Counted from the stretch's first letter, positions 6,683-16,362 are shown. The stretch: 43,660 nucleotides of DNA from Allobosea lupini (GCF_900109525.1 NZ_FOAN01000019.1:1-43660), one strand, 5' to 3'. Translations and numbers: made by a program. Notes: a model not told the origin generated them from the letters alone.

Positions 6683-7626
6683 GGGACCGTACCGTAATCG
6701 GCATAGTCGGTCGGCAGATCCGTGATCATGCCGTAGTCGATCAGGTTGCCGGCGGCGAAGACGATGGCGGCAGCGGCGGCGGCGGAATCGGACGCCTCCG
6801 CGGCATAATGCTTGGCCGAACGCCCGCCGACCGTGCCGGTGATGGCCTGGTTCCTCGGCTTTTCGGCCCATTCCTGGGCAAGCGCTGACTTGTCGACGGC
6901 GATATCGCGCGCGTCAAACGTCTGCGACCGGTAGCCGGCGATCGTCGCCTTGTCGTCGGCAACGATCGCTTTGTCATTGGCCACGGTCTGGGCATGGCCG
7001 CCGGCGATGGACGCCCAGTGTTTGGCCGATCGGGTGCCTGCCCCGAAGACGTCCTCGCCGTTCGGCTTCTCCGCCCAATCCGCCGCGCGCTGCGCCCAGC
7101 CGCCGGCAGCGGTCACCGATACGGCGGCCGCGCTGGCTGAGGTGCTGGCCGCGGTCGAATAGTGCAGCGCCGAGCGCGTGCCCGGCGTCGTCGTGACATC
7201 GGTGTTGAATGGACGTGCTGCCCAGGCCGCCGCGAGATCGCGATAAGCCAGAGCGTCATCCGCGGCCTGTCGGGCCGTGGCCGAAGCGGTGGCGTCCTGC
7301 TCGAGGAACTTCGCGAACTTGTAGGCGAGCGCGCGGTCGGCGAGGTGCCAGGGCTGGCGCGCACCGGTGTAGGCGACGTTGCTTGCACTCGGCCCGCTCC
7401 AAGGCTCGGTGAGCTCGACCTCGGCATCCGAGATGATGTGCTTGATGTAGTGCCGCGTCGAGCCGACCGCGATTGTGTCGCCTTCGAGCGCCGCCGAGGT
7501 GAAGACGGTCAGGGAGCCATCGACCACGTTCAGAGATCCGGTGACGGTGACACTGCCATTGACGACCGTGACCAGTCCGCCCTGGAAGAACAGGTTCTCG
7601 GCGAAGATGACGTTCCCGAAGCTCAT
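6679..7626 (-). CDS. Tail fibre/tip protein with Ala-rich RSAxHY repeats (315 aa)
   Basis: ATG 7626 is chosen because AGATCGGA lies upstream and the start follows the J stop by 7 bp. The N-terminus (residues 1-80) is beta-rich and hydrophobic. Residues about 110-300 carry three degenerate repeats of a WAxxP ... TxGxRSAxHY block followed by an Ala/Ser-rich stretch (RSALHYSTAAS, RSAKHWASIAG, RSAKHYAAEAS). Such repeats form the helical or triple-stranded shaft of trimeric fibres. It sits directly after the J-like protein and probably links J or the tip to the distal fibre. Confidence 0.75.
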   Translation of the reverse strand: MSFGNVIFAENLFFQGGLVTVVNGSVTVTGSLNVVDGSLTVFTSAALEGDTIAVGSTRHYIKHIISDAEVELTEPWSGPSASNVAYTGARQPWHLADRALAYKFAKFLEQDATASATARQAADDALAYRDLAAAWAARPFNTDVTTTPGTRSALHYSTAASTSASAAAVSVTAAGGWAQRAADWAEKPNGEDVFGAGTRSAKHWASIAGGHAQTVANDKAIVADDKATIAGYRSQTFDARDIAVDKSALAQEWAEKPRNQAITGTVGGRSAKHYAAEASDSAAAAAAIVFAAGNLIDYGMITDLPTDYADYGTVP

Positions 7627-7633
7627 TCCGATC

Positions 7634-10600
7634 TCACTTGTTGAAGCAGACGGCTTGGACGCTGACGCCAACCAGGTCCTGGACGCCGCCCAGAACGCCA
7701 GCCTGGTCAGTCACGACCTCGATGATGTCTTCACCGGTGTAGCCGACGTCATAGGAGGCCATAGCGATCGTGCAGTTGTAGTGCGCGAGCGAGGCGCCGT
7801 TGTTGACGATGTAGGTGACGAAGCTGACCGGCACGACCTTGATGTCGACGCCGTTGCGCCTGATGCGCATGGCCGCGCCTGTGCCGTTCACGCCGGTCTG
7901 GCCGCCCTGGTAGACGCCGGTGATGTTGACGCGCGAACCGACACGCACCGGCAGGCCGATCACCGCATTGCGCCCGGCGCTGTCAGCGCTTGCATGGCGG
8001 GAAATCGTGCCGGTGCGGATCACGACGTCGTCGATATAGGTGACGCCGTCGACGACCGAGAACGGCACGGTGCGCGTCAGCGGATTGCCGAGGATGAACC
8101 GGTTAACGTCGATGAAGAGCTGGCTGTAGAAGGTGGAGCCCTGCTGGATCAGCTCCAGATAGAGACCAGTCTCATAAGCGGCGCCGCCCGCTTCGGCCCG
8201 CAGGAGCACGGCGAAGCGGGCAAACACGCCCGACGGCTTGGCGACGGCGGCGAACTGGACCAGTCCCTCGGCCATCAGGTTTCCGAGCCGCGCCGAGACT
8301 TGGCTGACCTGCTGCGCGATCGCCTGGTCGGCGGTCGCCAGCGCCTGCAGGGACTGGTTTGTTGCAGCAGCGTGCCCGGTGAAGGTGGCCGTCAGACTGG
8401 TGATCTGCTGCGACAGAGCCGAGGTCTGGTTGGTCCGGACGAAGATCTCGGTGTCGAGCTTGGCCTCGTTGTCGCCCAGCCGCGTGTTGAACTGCGTCAG
8501 CTGGCCGGCGATCACCAGGTCCTGCTGCGCCAGGGCTGCCGTCTGCTCATAGACCGTGGCGAAGCCCTGCTGATACTCGGTCCTGAGCTCATAGCTGGTG
8601 GTGACCAGCGCCTGCGTCAGCTCGGTCCGGACTTCCTCCGTTCGCCGCAGGCCCGTCTCGGCGAGGCGATTGGCGTTGAAGCCGTCGACCAGGCCTTCGA
8701 GCACCGTCGAGAACAGCGGATCGATGCTCGGGATCTGCTGCGTGCGGTAGCGGATGCCGGCGACAAGCTCGTCATAGTCGACCCGCATGATGCTGGTCTT
8801 GCCGGAAATGACAGCCTGCGGCGCGCTGAACTGCGTCGAGCGGATCGCGCTGCGCTGGCCATCCTCGGCATAGGCGAACGCGCGGACCAGGATGAAGTCG
8901 TTGGTGTCGCGCACCGGATAGCGGCCCGATGAGGCCGGCCCGTGATAGGCGTCCTCATAGGTCTCCCAATTGTCGTAGGAGATCCGCACAACATAGTTGA
9001 CCGGCACGCGCGGCCGGCCGGCCGACCAGTCCATGTACATCTGCGTGCCGCTTTGGCGCGCATCGGCGAAGATATAGGCGATGTCGATCGCCGCCTGATT
9101 GACCAGGCCCGAGGACGGCGGCGGCGGCGGAGCGACGATCGCCTCGCCGAGATCACTCCAGACGCCGGGCGCATCGAAGGTCGCCTCGATCTCGACCCGC
9201 TCGGGATCGAGGAAGCGGATCGCGCGGACCAGCCAGGAATTGCTGATCACGTCGAGCTCGCCGATCACCATCGAGGTCGGCGCTTGCGTCGCCGTGCTGA
9301 GCACCTGGCCGATCGCCAGCCCCGTCTGGGCCTGCGCCGCGGCGACGTCGTCAGGGTTCATCGCCAGCGTGAAATCATCGACCTGCGAAAGCTGCACCGG
9401 CCCCCAGGACCGGCCGTCCTGGGCACGCAGGTAGCCGTAGCAGGTCGCGCTCGGCAGGGTGAAAGCCTTGTCGATCTGCAGTTTGAGACCGCTGCCGCCG
9501 TAGACGCCGACCGTGTCCTGCTCGTCGAAATACCAGCTGTCGACGAGGCACTTGTCGTTCGGCAGGATCGTTCGGCCGGCGAGTTCCAAAGTGAAGGTGC
9601 GCGTGCGCCGGCGCCGATAGGCGGTCGAGGCTGCCCAGGTCCCGAGATGGATCGCATGGGCGCCCTCGGTGACCCCTTCTAGCTTGATCCGACGCGGGTT
9701 GCCGGTGTCGACGCCGAACCGGACCGGATAGTCCCGATGCTTGCGCGGGTCGCCGTCATCGTCCCATTCGACGATGACGTCGGCGGCGCCGTCCGACAGG
9801 TCGAGATTGAAGTCTTCGCTGTCGGTGTCTTCCAGGATCTGGCGGCGCGTGATGACGTGCTTGCGCACGAGCTTCTGGTCGTCGCGCACCATCGTCCAGA
9901 GATTGCCGAGGCGCAGCGGCGAGGCGCGCATCACCCCGAGCACCGTCTGTAGTGCCTCATAGACCGAGATCGGCCCCCGGATCACGCCGTCATAGGTATC
10001 GTACTGATTGACGCTCGCGGCATAGCTGGCGAAGGTCGCGATATCGATCTGACTGTCGGGCTGGCCGGCGCCGGCGACCTCGTCGCGCAGGATATGGACC
10101 GCAGCCCACACCGCCTTGCGCGTCTCGGTGTCGATCCAGGCGCTGCCGTTCCAGACCGGCAGGATGCGCGCGGCCTCGACCTCGATATTGGCAAACGCGG
10201 TGACGCCGACGCCCGGGCCAGAGCGCACGCGCATCGCGATCTCGGTCACATGCGGGCGGTAGATGCCCTCGGGGATGTGCGAGAACAGCCCCTCCCACGT
10301 CACCGTGTTGACGATTTTGCCGTTCTGCGGCTGCTGGCCGAGATTGCAGGCGCGATAGGCATAGAGCCCGGCCGGGATGTCGATAAAGGTCGTCACCCGG
10401 CGCGGCTGCGTCGTCTGGGTATTGCCCTCCTCGCGATAGAGATCCGACCAGCCGCTGATGACATCGCCATCCTCGTTGACGTGGGCGTACTGGAAGAGCA
10501 CGCCCCAGTCGGTCGGGAACTGCTTGCCCTCGTACTTGCCGCTGCCGATCGCATAGATGCCGGCCGGCAGGGTCCAGTTGAGCTGAACCCGCGATTGCGG

Positions 10601-11488
10601 CGCCGCATTGCTGCCGAAGGTGAAGGGGCCGGCCCAATCCGGGCTGTCGCCGGGGCGCGGCAGCTCTATGCTTGCCACGGCCTGGGCCTGTGCGACTTGG
10701 CCGGGCACCAGGTTGGAGAACCCGCCTGGGTCGATGATCTCGACCTGTGCGCCTGTAAAGGGCGGCTGCACGCCCCCGGGGGTCCAGATCACCGCCCCGC
10801 CTATGCGGATTTTCTTGATCGAATGCTTGCCGAGGCCGACCGTCATCCGCTTGTACAGGAGCTGATCGTCGCCCTCGAAGATAATGAAGTCGGGCTGCGA
10901 CAGGTCCGGTGTCGTCCAGCACCGGCCAAAGATAGCGGGGATACGATCGCCCGCTCGCGCGAGGTTGCCGCCGCCGGAGACGCCATAGAGCGGGCGGTTG
11001 CCCTCTTCCTTGTTGGCCTTGGACTGCGTCGCACGCGAGGCGAGATAGCCGCCGCCGGCCAGCAGCGCGGCCGAACCTGCCGTGTACAGGAAGCCAGCGA
11101 CCTTCATGCTGACATCGAGTGCGCCAGCGATTGCGCCGATAGCCCAGAACTGCCCGAGCGCCGCGAGTGCGATCGTCGCGACGAGCATGCCGATGCCGGC
11201 CGCTTTGCCCGCCCGGTTGCCACCGGCGCCGGCACCGCCGCGCGGGGCATAGATAATCGCAACAGTGTCGTCCGGCTCGATGCGTTCGAACCGCCAACGC
11301 TCCGGCATCCGAACGTTGAAATCCGTCGGGGCCCAAGGCTGGCCAGCCCGATAGACGCAGACGATATGCGGACGCGTCCGATTGGCGTGCCGCTTCACGA
11401 TCGTCGAAAGCCGCCGACGGCGGCGATCGAGCGTGATCGGAGTGTTGTCGGTTTTGCCGTCGAGGCGTTCGAAGAGAATTGTCGTCAT
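7634..11488 (-). CDS. Tail tip / host specificity protein J homologue (1284 aa)
   Basis: ATG 11488 overlaps the stop of the NlpC gene (ATGA). Residues 1-90 resemble tip-attachment N-termini (PWAPTDFNVRMPERWRFERI). A Gly/Ala-rich hydrophobic stretch follows (residues about 88-150), then the conserved GNLARAGDRIPAIFGRCW segment typical of J-type proteins. The centre (about 380-820) contains tail-attachment and FN3-like domains. Residues 900-1090 are long coiled coil, rich in Gln, Thr and Leu, and the C-terminus is a beta domain. It forms the tail tip and connects to the fibres. Its size and its place after the NlpC protein match lambda J. Confidence 0.88.
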   Translation of the reverse strand: MTTILFERLDGKTDNTPITLDRRRRRLSTIVKRHANRTRPHIVCVYRAGQPWAPTDFNVRMPERWRFERIEPDDTVAIIYAPRGGAGAGGNRAGKAAGIGMLVATIALAALGQFWAIGAIAGALDVSMKVAGFLYTAGSAALLAGGGYLASRATQSKANKEEGNRPLYGVSGGGNLARAGDRIPAIFGRCWTTPDLSQPDFIIFEGDDQLLYKRMTVGLGKHSIKKIRIGGAVIWTPGGVQPPFTGAQVEIIDPGGFSNLVPGQVAQAQAVASIELPRPGDSPDWAGPFTFGSNAAPQSRVQLNWTLPAGIYAIGSGKYEGKQFPTDWGVLFQYAHVNEDGDVISGWSDLYREEGNTQTTQPRRVTTFIDIPAGLYAYRACNLGQQPQNGKIVNTVTWEGLFSHIPEGIYRPHVTEIAMRVRSGPGVGVTAFANIEVEAARILPVWNGSAWIDTETRKAVWAAVHILRDEVAGAGQPDSQIDIATFASYAASVNQYDTYDGVIRGPISVYEALQTVLGVMRASPLRLGNLWTMVRDDQKLVRKHVITRRQILEDTDSEDFNLDLSDGAADVIVEWDDDGDPRKHRDYPVRFGVDTGNPRRIKLEGVTEGAHAIHLGTWAASTAYRRRRTRTFTLELAGRTILPNDKCLVDSWYFDEQDTVGVYGGSGLKLQIDKAFTLPSATCYGYLRAQDGRSWGPVQLSQVDDFTLAMNPDDVAAAQAQTGLAIGQVLSTATQAPTSMVIGELDVISNSWLVRAIRFLDPERVEIEATFDAPGVWSDLGEAIVAPPPPPSSGLVNQAAIDIAYIFADARQSGTQMYMDWSAGRPRVPVNYVVRISYDNWETYEDAYHGPASSGRYPVRDTNDFILVRAFAYAEDGQRSAIRSTQFSAPQAVISGKTSIMRVDYDELVAGIRYRTQQIPSIDPLFSTVLEGLVDGFNANRLAETGLRRTEEVRTELTQALVTTSYELRTEYQQGFATVYEQTAALAQQDLVIAGQLTQFNTRLGDNEAKLDTEIFVRTNQTSALSQQITSLTATFTGHAAATNQSLQALATADQAIAQQVSQVSARLGNLMAEGLVQFAAVAKPSGVFARFAVLLRAEAGGAAYETGLYLELIQQGSTFYSQLFIDVNRFILGNPLTRTVPFSVVDGVTYIDDVVIRTGTISRHASADSAGRNAVIGLPVRVGSRVNITGVYQGGQTGVNGTGAAMRIRRNGVDIKVVPVSFVTYIVNNGASLAHYNCTIAMASYDVGYTGEDIIEVVTDQAGVLGGVQDLVGVSVQAVCFNK

Positions 11489-11898
11489 CGGGCGGGCAGG
11501 TAGTAGCTGGGGGCCGCCCAGCCGCGAGCGGCCAGGACGGCGAGAGATTCGAAGGCGACGCCGTGCGGATCGTCGGTGTGCAAAACACCGCCGCCGTCGA
11601 GGGCGAGAAAGACGCCGGCATGAATCGCGGCGCGCACCCGGCCGAGGCTCTCGCGGCCAATGAAAACGACCGCGCCATGCGCGGGGCCGGCGACCTCGCA
11701 CCAGTCGTCATGCCGATCGCGCTCCGCCATCATGCCGATCAGCTCGCGCTTGCTCTGCGGTGCTGCCAGCACGATCGGCAGCTCGCGGCCGAAGACCTCG
11801 TGCTGACATTGCCGCGTCAGCTCCCAGCAATGCAGCCTGGTCGGCTCGTAGGGGCGGCCGATCATCCGGTTGACGAAATCGACGGCATCACAGGACAT
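11485..11898 (-). CDS. NlpC/P60 family tail peptidase, lambda K-like (137 aa)
   Basis: The catalytic Cys24 lies in RLHCWELTRQ. The catalytic His is His93 in AIHAGVFLAL, with polar His107 in GGGVLHTDD. This is the standard order of NlpC/P60 cysteine peptidases. The protein contains only the peptidase domain; the N-terminal JAB domain of lambda K is absent. It should cut peptidoglycan peptides during DNA entry or assist tip assembly. The gene overlaps the DUF1833 gene before it and J after it. Confidence 0.88.
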   Translation of the reverse strand: MSCDAVDFVNRMIGRPYEPTRLHCWELTRQCQHEVFGRELPIVLAAPQSKRELIGMMAERDRHDDWCEVAGPAHGAVVFIGRESLGRVRAAIHAGVFLALDGGGVLHTDDPHGVAFESLAVLAARGWAAPSYYLPAR

Positions 11899-12403
11899 GG
11901 AGCGCCTTGTAGGTCTGCAGGTCGTAGGTCTTGCGAGGAAAGGCCTTGAGGGCGATCTCGAAATAGGTGAGCTCGCCGCTGGCCGAGAAGGGGTTGACCG
12001 AAACCCGCTTCAACCGCAGGCCGGTCCAGACGTCGGGGTTGCTGAGGTCCTTTGAATGGTACTCCCGGTAGGTCACCAGAAAGGGCTGATCCGAGGTGAC
12101 CGCCAGCTCCAGCGGCTCGCGCAGATGACCGGATATGTTGCTGACCCGCAGGCGAGCCTGCCCGGGTCCATCTTCCTCATGGCTTGGCCGCGTCCAGCTG
12201 AAAGGGATGACCTGGAACGGCACGAGCGGCCCGCCGGGCTCGACCGGGAAGCTCTTGCTTTCGAAGACGTCCTTCACCGGGACGGCGTTCAGGAAGCGCA
12301 ACGGCTCGATAAGCACGGCGTTGTCGAACTGGATCGTTTCCCAGACGTCGCCATCGACATCGGCAGAGGCCCAGGACCTCGCCAAGGCAGCAGACAGCGT
12401 CAT
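11888..12403 (-). CDS. DUF1833-family minor tail protein, lambda L-like position (171 aa)
   Basis: Starts at ATG 12403. The sequence fits DUF1833: an early strand with FDNAVLIEPLRFLNAV, then the characteristic GQARLRVSNISGHLREPLEL region near residue 90, and a C-terminal strand region GELTYFEIALKAFPRKTYD. It sits between the M-like and NlpC genes, exactly where lambda gpL stands, and is therefore predicted to be a tail-tip baseplate hub component. It overlaps the NlpC gene by 11 bp. Confidence 0.75.
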   Translation of the reverse strand: MTLSAALARSWASADVDGDVWETIQFDNAVLIEPLRFLNAVPVKDVFESKSFPVEPGGPLVPFQVIPFSWTRPSHEEDGPGQARLRVSNISGHLREPLELAVTSDQPFLVTYREYHSKDLSNPDVWTGLRLKRVSVNPFSASGELTYFEIALKAFPRKTYDLQTYKALHVL

Positions 12404-12407
12404 CGCA

Positions 12408-12785
12408 TCACCAGTTGTAGACGAGCCGGGTAAAGGCGACGCGCGTCCAGGGCGGCGCACTGAAGTCGCTCGACAGTGTGCCTTCGGCAATCTCGCATTT
12501 GCGGAGCACGTAGCCGAGATCCGGCCGATAGACCGGCATATCGAAGACGAGCGTACCGTCGTGCAGCGTCACCCGCAGAAACTCATCGAGCGCCGCCCAC
12601 TGCACGCCGGTCAGCGGGATGCTGCGCCAGCTCATGGTGGTGACCCGCGGACCCGGGCGCGGACGCTTGATTGAGGGGCCGGCATTGGTCTTGAAGACCG
12701 CTGGCGGCGTGAACGATGCGGACGCGGTTGAGCCCTCGGCCTCGCTTTGATGCGGGACCGTGCTTGGCCAGACGGGGACAGCCAT
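12408..12785 (-). CDS. Minor tail protein, lambda M-like position (125 aa)
   Basis: Begins MAVPVWPSTVPHQSEAEG, a start common to phage proteins encoded directly after the tape measure. A proline-rich N-terminus gives way to a strand-rich body with MSWRSIPLTGVQWAALDEFL and a final strand pair ending RLVYNW. Stop and start are separated from the neighbours by only a few bases. It is predicted to bridge the tape-measure end and the tail tip. The assignment rests on order and sequence feel. Confidence 0.65.
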   Translation of the reverse strand: MAVPVWPSTVPHQSEAEGSTASASFTPPAVFKTNAGPSIKRPRPGPRVTTMSWRSIPLTGVQWAALDEFLRVTLHDGTLVFDMPVYRPDLGYVLRKCEIAEGTLSSDFSAPPWTRVAFTRLVYNW

Positions 12786-12787
12786 TG

Positions 12788-15700
12788 TCAGCCCTGCAGA
12801 TGCTTGTTGGCCTGGCGAGCGCGGAGGGCGCCGCTGAGGCCGCCCTGACCGCGGCCAGCGCGCTGACCCATGCGGCTCTCGACCAGACGCACGACAGTGT
12901 CGATCGAGCCGTCGGGATTCTGCGTCTGCTCGGCCTCGCCTTCGACCTGGCCGCCGGTTTCGTTGATGATCTGGACGTTGACGCGCGTCGAGCGGTTGCT
13001 GTTGGCCGCCGCAGGCGCATTGCTGTTGGCCGGCATGCCGACATGGCCGCCATCAGCATAGCCGCGCATGCCGCGCCGGTGCAGGCTTTCGAGGTTGCCG
13101 ACACCGAGATAGTCAGTCGCCGCCTTCGAGAACACATACTCGCCGCGATGGACGACGCCGGCCGGCTCGTACTTCCCACCGGCGCCGGTATAGCCGCCGG
13201 TTGCAAACTTCACTGCGGCCGCGCTGTCGGTGGTGTATTGCGAGGAGCCGCCGCTCGATCCCCAGCCGGCGAACAGCGACGAGAAGTTGAAGCCGCCCTT
13301 GGCGCCGAACAGGCTGTTGAGCGCCATGTCGAGCATCTTGTCGAGCACGCGGCTCAACGCGTTCTGTAGCGCCTCGGCACCGGACTTGCCCGCGCGCAGG
13401 TCGCCGATGAGGCCCTTGAGCGCATCGCGGCCCAGCGACTGGATATCGACCAGCGAGTCCTTGACCGTGTTGAGCCCGGCGATCGTCGCCGCGTTGGCGA
13501 CATAGGCCTGGCCTTCGGCGCTGGTCAGCGGGATGCCCTGGCGCTTCAGCTCCTGCTCGGCCCGCATCACCGCGATCAGGCGCTCGCGCACATCGGCCGA
13601 CTGCCAGATCAGCGCGACTTCCTGCTCCAGCGCTGCGATCTGCTCGCGCTGGCCAAAGAGCATGCCCTGCGCGCGGGCTCGCGTCTGGGCCGAGACCGCG
13701 CTATCGAGCGCCCGGCCATATTCGTTCAGCTGAGCGTTGACCGCGGCCTGATCCGTCGCGCCGGCGGCGAGCAGGCGCTGACGCTCCTGCATCAGTGCGT
13801 TCTGGCGCTGCAGCAGCTGGGCACGCTCGGTCTCGCTGAGATTGCCGGAGCGGCCATTGACCGCATTCTCGATCGCGGCCGATTCCCGCGTCTGGGCCGT
13901 CTTGACCGCCAGTTCCTTGTTGACCTCGGCCAGCCGCTCGGCCAGGCGGCGCTGATAGACCTCCTCGGCATTGCCGCCATTGCGTTCCGCGAACTGCTCG
14001 GCCTCCTTCCGCAGACGCGCAGCCTCGGCAAACTCAGAGCCCGTCGACTTCGCTGCCCTGGCCTGTGCCTCCAGCGAGGAGACGTTGTCATTGCTGGCGC
14101 GCTTCGCATCTTCCTGCGCCCGCGTCGTCTGAATGATGGCGTCAACGCGGGCCCGCTCGGCTGAGGCCTGACGCTCGGTCGCCGTCATGGTCGAGCCGCG
14201 GGCATCATTGAGCGCCAGCTCAGCCGCAAGCGCCGCCTTCGATTCCGCCGACACCTGGCCGAGATAGCGCTTCTGGATCTCCTGCGCTCGGGCCGCCTTG
14301 TCCGCCTCGATCGAGCCTGCAGCTTGCGCTTCCTTGTACTCCTGAAGCTGGCGCGTCACCGCCTCATAGCTCGCCTTCAGGTCTGCGGCCTGCTTCGTAG
14401 CGGTCCACCATTCCGGGCTGTCCGCCGGCTTGGTCAGGAGCAGCTTTTCGGCAGCAGCGGCGGCCTGCTCATAGCCCTGCTTCAGGCGGCTGGAATCGGC
14501 CTGAAGCTTCTCCATCTCCGCAACGAACGGCCGCACCTCGCGGCTTGTGGCCTCGGCGCCAGCAACCTTGCGGTTTGCCTCCGCGGCTTCGGCCCGCGCC
14601 TTTGCCAGGTCCTGTGTGACCTTGAGCTCGCCCTCCAGGGCGGCCTTGCGCTGCTCCAGATCCCCGAGAGCACGGTTGATGCCGAGCGCTTCAGGACCGG
14701 GCAACGCGTTAGCCGCCGAAGCCCGCAAATCCCTGATCTGTCGATCGAGCGCGGCAACCTTCTCTGCAGTGTCGGGGCCGATCACCGCATCGCCGATGAA
14801 GTTCTTGGCGCGGTCGATCGGCCGGCTCCAATACTGCTCGATAAACCGATCCCATTTGCTCTGCGCGTTCGCGGCCCCGTCCATCGACTGCGCCAGGCCG
14901 TCGATGAGCAGTTTCTGCGCCCGCAACCGATCGCCATACATCTCGGCCGTGCGGATCGAACGCACGGTCACGCTGTCGAGAGCGCCGACCTTGCCCGCGA
15001 GCTGCTCGGCCCCCCGGCTGGGGTCGGCGAAGGCGGTCGCAAGCTCGCGCGCAGCATCGGTCATGCCCTGGCCGGTGATCAGTGCATAATCCTTCGTCAA
15101 CCTGGTCAGCTGCGGCAGCTGCGTTGCGGCAAGCTGGCCGAGCTTGGCGTACTCGGCCGCGATCTGGCGGGCATTAGACACCGTGATCTGGGCCGTATCG
15201 GCACTCGCCTTGGCCAGCTGATCGAACTGGCCGCCGGTCAATCCGACTCCACGACCCGAACCCAGCAGCGACGTGTCGAGCTGCCGGCGCTCGCCGGCAA
15301 CGCTGATCGCGGAATAGAGCGCCGTCATCGCCGCCGTCGCCGCCAGAGCCCAGGGCGCGATCCGCACCAGCCAGCCGCCGAGTTGGCGGAAGAAGCCGCC
15401 TACGGTCCCCTCGGAACTGGCGAAGACGTCCGCAACCTGCGAGCCCTGCTGCATCAGCACGGTCATCGCGTCCTGGCCGGAACTGAGCGAGACGACGACG
15501 TCCTGCGCCTGCCGGCTGAGATTGATCAGCTCATGCCGGGCCAGCCCCGAACTGCGGACCAGGTTGCCCTGCGCCGCCGAGTTGTCGTTCACCGCCCGCG
15601 CCGCGAGATCATGTTTCTGGCGGACCAGGTCAACGACGCGCGCGGCCTCGGCCTCGGTCGCGATACCAGCCCGGAAAGCGGCGTCGGCTCGAAGCTGAGC

Positions 15701-15961
15701 ACGCTCGATCGCCAGCGTTGCGCGCGCCGCCGGGTCGATCGAAGCCGCCAGCGACGTCCACCGCCGGCTGATTGCGCTGATCGAATCGCCCTGCTTCATC
15801 GCGATCAGCGTGCCGCGCTCGCGCGCCTCGGCCGCCTTGCGCTCGGCCTGCAGAACCCGGTCGGACGCTGACTGCGCCGCTTCCATCTGGCGGATATAGA
15901 GGGCGGTACCGGCCTCCGCTCCGCGAGCATCGACCGTCAAGGTTGTTACAACCTGAGACAT
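12788..15961 (-). CDS. Tail length tape measure protein, lambda H type (1057 aa)
   Basis: A very long helical protein, Ala/Gln/Glu/Arg-rich. Residues about 155-350 match prophage tail length tape measure domains (LINLSRQAQDVVVSLSSGQD, then VLMQQGSQVADVF). A hydrophobic patch follows (about 200-230), then hundreds of residues of coiled coil. The C-terminal region has ALSRVLDKMLDMALNSLFG and FATGGYTG, and GVVHRGEYVFSK, typical of lambda H relatives. It sets tail length and is injected with DNA. At roughly 0.15 nm per residue it predicts a tail of about 150 nm. The gene directly upstream is on the other strand, which interrupts the usual GT-H junction. Confidence 0.93.
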   Translation of the reverse strand: MSQVVTTLTVDARGAEAGTALYIRQMEAAQSASDRVLQAERKAAEARERGTLIAMKQGDSISAISRRWTSLAASIDPAARATLAIERAQLRADAAFRAGIATEAEAARVVDLVRQKHDLAARAVNDNSAAQGNLVRSSGLARHELINLSRQAQDVVVSLSSGQDAMTVLMQQGSQVADVFASSEGTVGGFFRQLGGWLVRIAPWALAATAAMTALYSAISVAGERRQLDTSLLGSGRGVGLTGGQFDQLAKASADTAQITVSNARQIAAEYAKLGQLAATQLPQLTRLTKDYALITGQGMTDAARELATAFADPSRGAEQLAGKVGALDSVTVRSIRTAEMYGDRLRAQKLLIDGLAQSMDGAANAQSKWDRFIEQYWSRPIDRAKNFIGDAVIGPDTAEKVAALDRQIRDLRASAANALPGPEALGINRALGDLEQRKAALEGELKVTQDLAKARAEAAEANRKVAGAEATSREVRPFVAEMEKLQADSSRLKQGYEQAAAAAEKLLLTKPADSPEWWTATKQAADLKASYEAVTRQLQEYKEAQAAGSIEADKAARAQEIQKRYLGQVSAESKAALAAELALNDARGSTMTATERQASAERARVDAIIQTTRAQEDAKRASNDNVSSLEAQARAAKSTGSEFAEAARLRKEAEQFAERNGGNAEEVYQRRLAERLAEVNKELAVKTAQTRESAAIENAVNGRSGNLSETERAQLLQRQNALMQERQRLLAAGATDQAAVNAQLNEYGRALDSAVSAQTRARAQGMLFGQREQIAALEQEVALIWQSADVRERLIAVMRAEQELKRQGIPLTSAEGQAYVANAATIAGLNTVKDSLVDIQSLGRDALKGLIGDLRAGKSGAEALQNALSRVLDKMLDMALNSLFGAKGGFNFSSLFAGWGSSGGSSQYTTDSAAAVKFATGGYTGAGGKYEPAGVVHRGEYVFSKAATDYLGVGNLESLHRRGMRGYADGGHVGMPANSNAPAAANSNRSTRVNVQIINETGGQVEGEAEQTQNPDGSIDTVVRLVESRMGQRAGRGQGGLSGALRARQANKHLQG

Positions 15962-15993
15962 GCGCTTATGGTCCCGAGCTGCAGGAGGGCAAG

Positions 15994-16362
15994 ATGCGTT
16001 GGATCGGTCTATTTGGCTTGGCGGCGACGGTCGCAGCGTGTTCGACCGTCCCAGAGGGCGGCGTTCAGTTCACGCGTGAGGTTGAGGTCGAATATTCCCG
16101 CTTTGCCGCTTGCGCATTTCGCAAACTGGACGAGGTCTGGCCTAGCGAGGTCAAGCTTGTTGATCTGCGGGGCGAGAATGCGATCCGGATCGCGTGGGAG
16201 GGAATTACTTATGGCGCACTCGGCGTCATCCCAATCCGCCAAATGGAAGCTTACGTCCGCAAGGTCGGTGAAAACCGATCAAGGGTCGACATCAGGACAA
16301 GAGCAGGCAGCTGGCCCGAGCAGATGTGGTCGAAGATCGAGAGCTGCGGGCGCAGCGGCTAA
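15994..16362 (+). CDS. Outer-membrane type lipoprotein on the opposite strand (122 aa); candidate superinfection-exclusion gene
   Basis: ATG 15994 has a strong AGGAGGG Shine-Dalgarno (15982-15988). Residues 1-16 form a classic lipoprotein signal peptide (MRWIGLFGLAATVAAC), with Cys16 as acylation site. The mature 107 residues carry two further Cys (near 40 and 118), and Ser at +2 suggests outer-membrane sorting. The gene reads against all surrounding tail genes, exactly between GT and tape measure. Its TAA overlaps the TAG of the GT frame (16359-16362). Placement and export signal suggest an independently expressed lysogenic gene that alters or masks a cell-surface receptor, as in known phage lipoproteins (T5 Llp type). 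The role is inference. Confidence 0.8.
   Translation: MRWIGLFGLAATVAACSTVPEGGVQFTREVEVEYSRFAACAFRKLDEVWPSEVKLVDLRGENAIRIAWEGITYGALGVIPIRQMEAYVRKVGENRSRVDIRTRAGSWPEQMWSKIESCGRSG

Noticed and set aside
7475..11503. Long plus-strand frames opposite J and the fibre genes
   Set aside because: Antisense shadows: rich in Asp/Arg/Ala/Val with no domain, while the minus strand encodes clear J and fibre proteins.
15941..15953. GGTTG-TTA-CAACC palindrome as operator of the lipoprotein gene
   Set aside because: It lies within the first codons of the tape measure gene and is only 13 bp; no matching copy elsewhere, so a regulatory claim is not supported.
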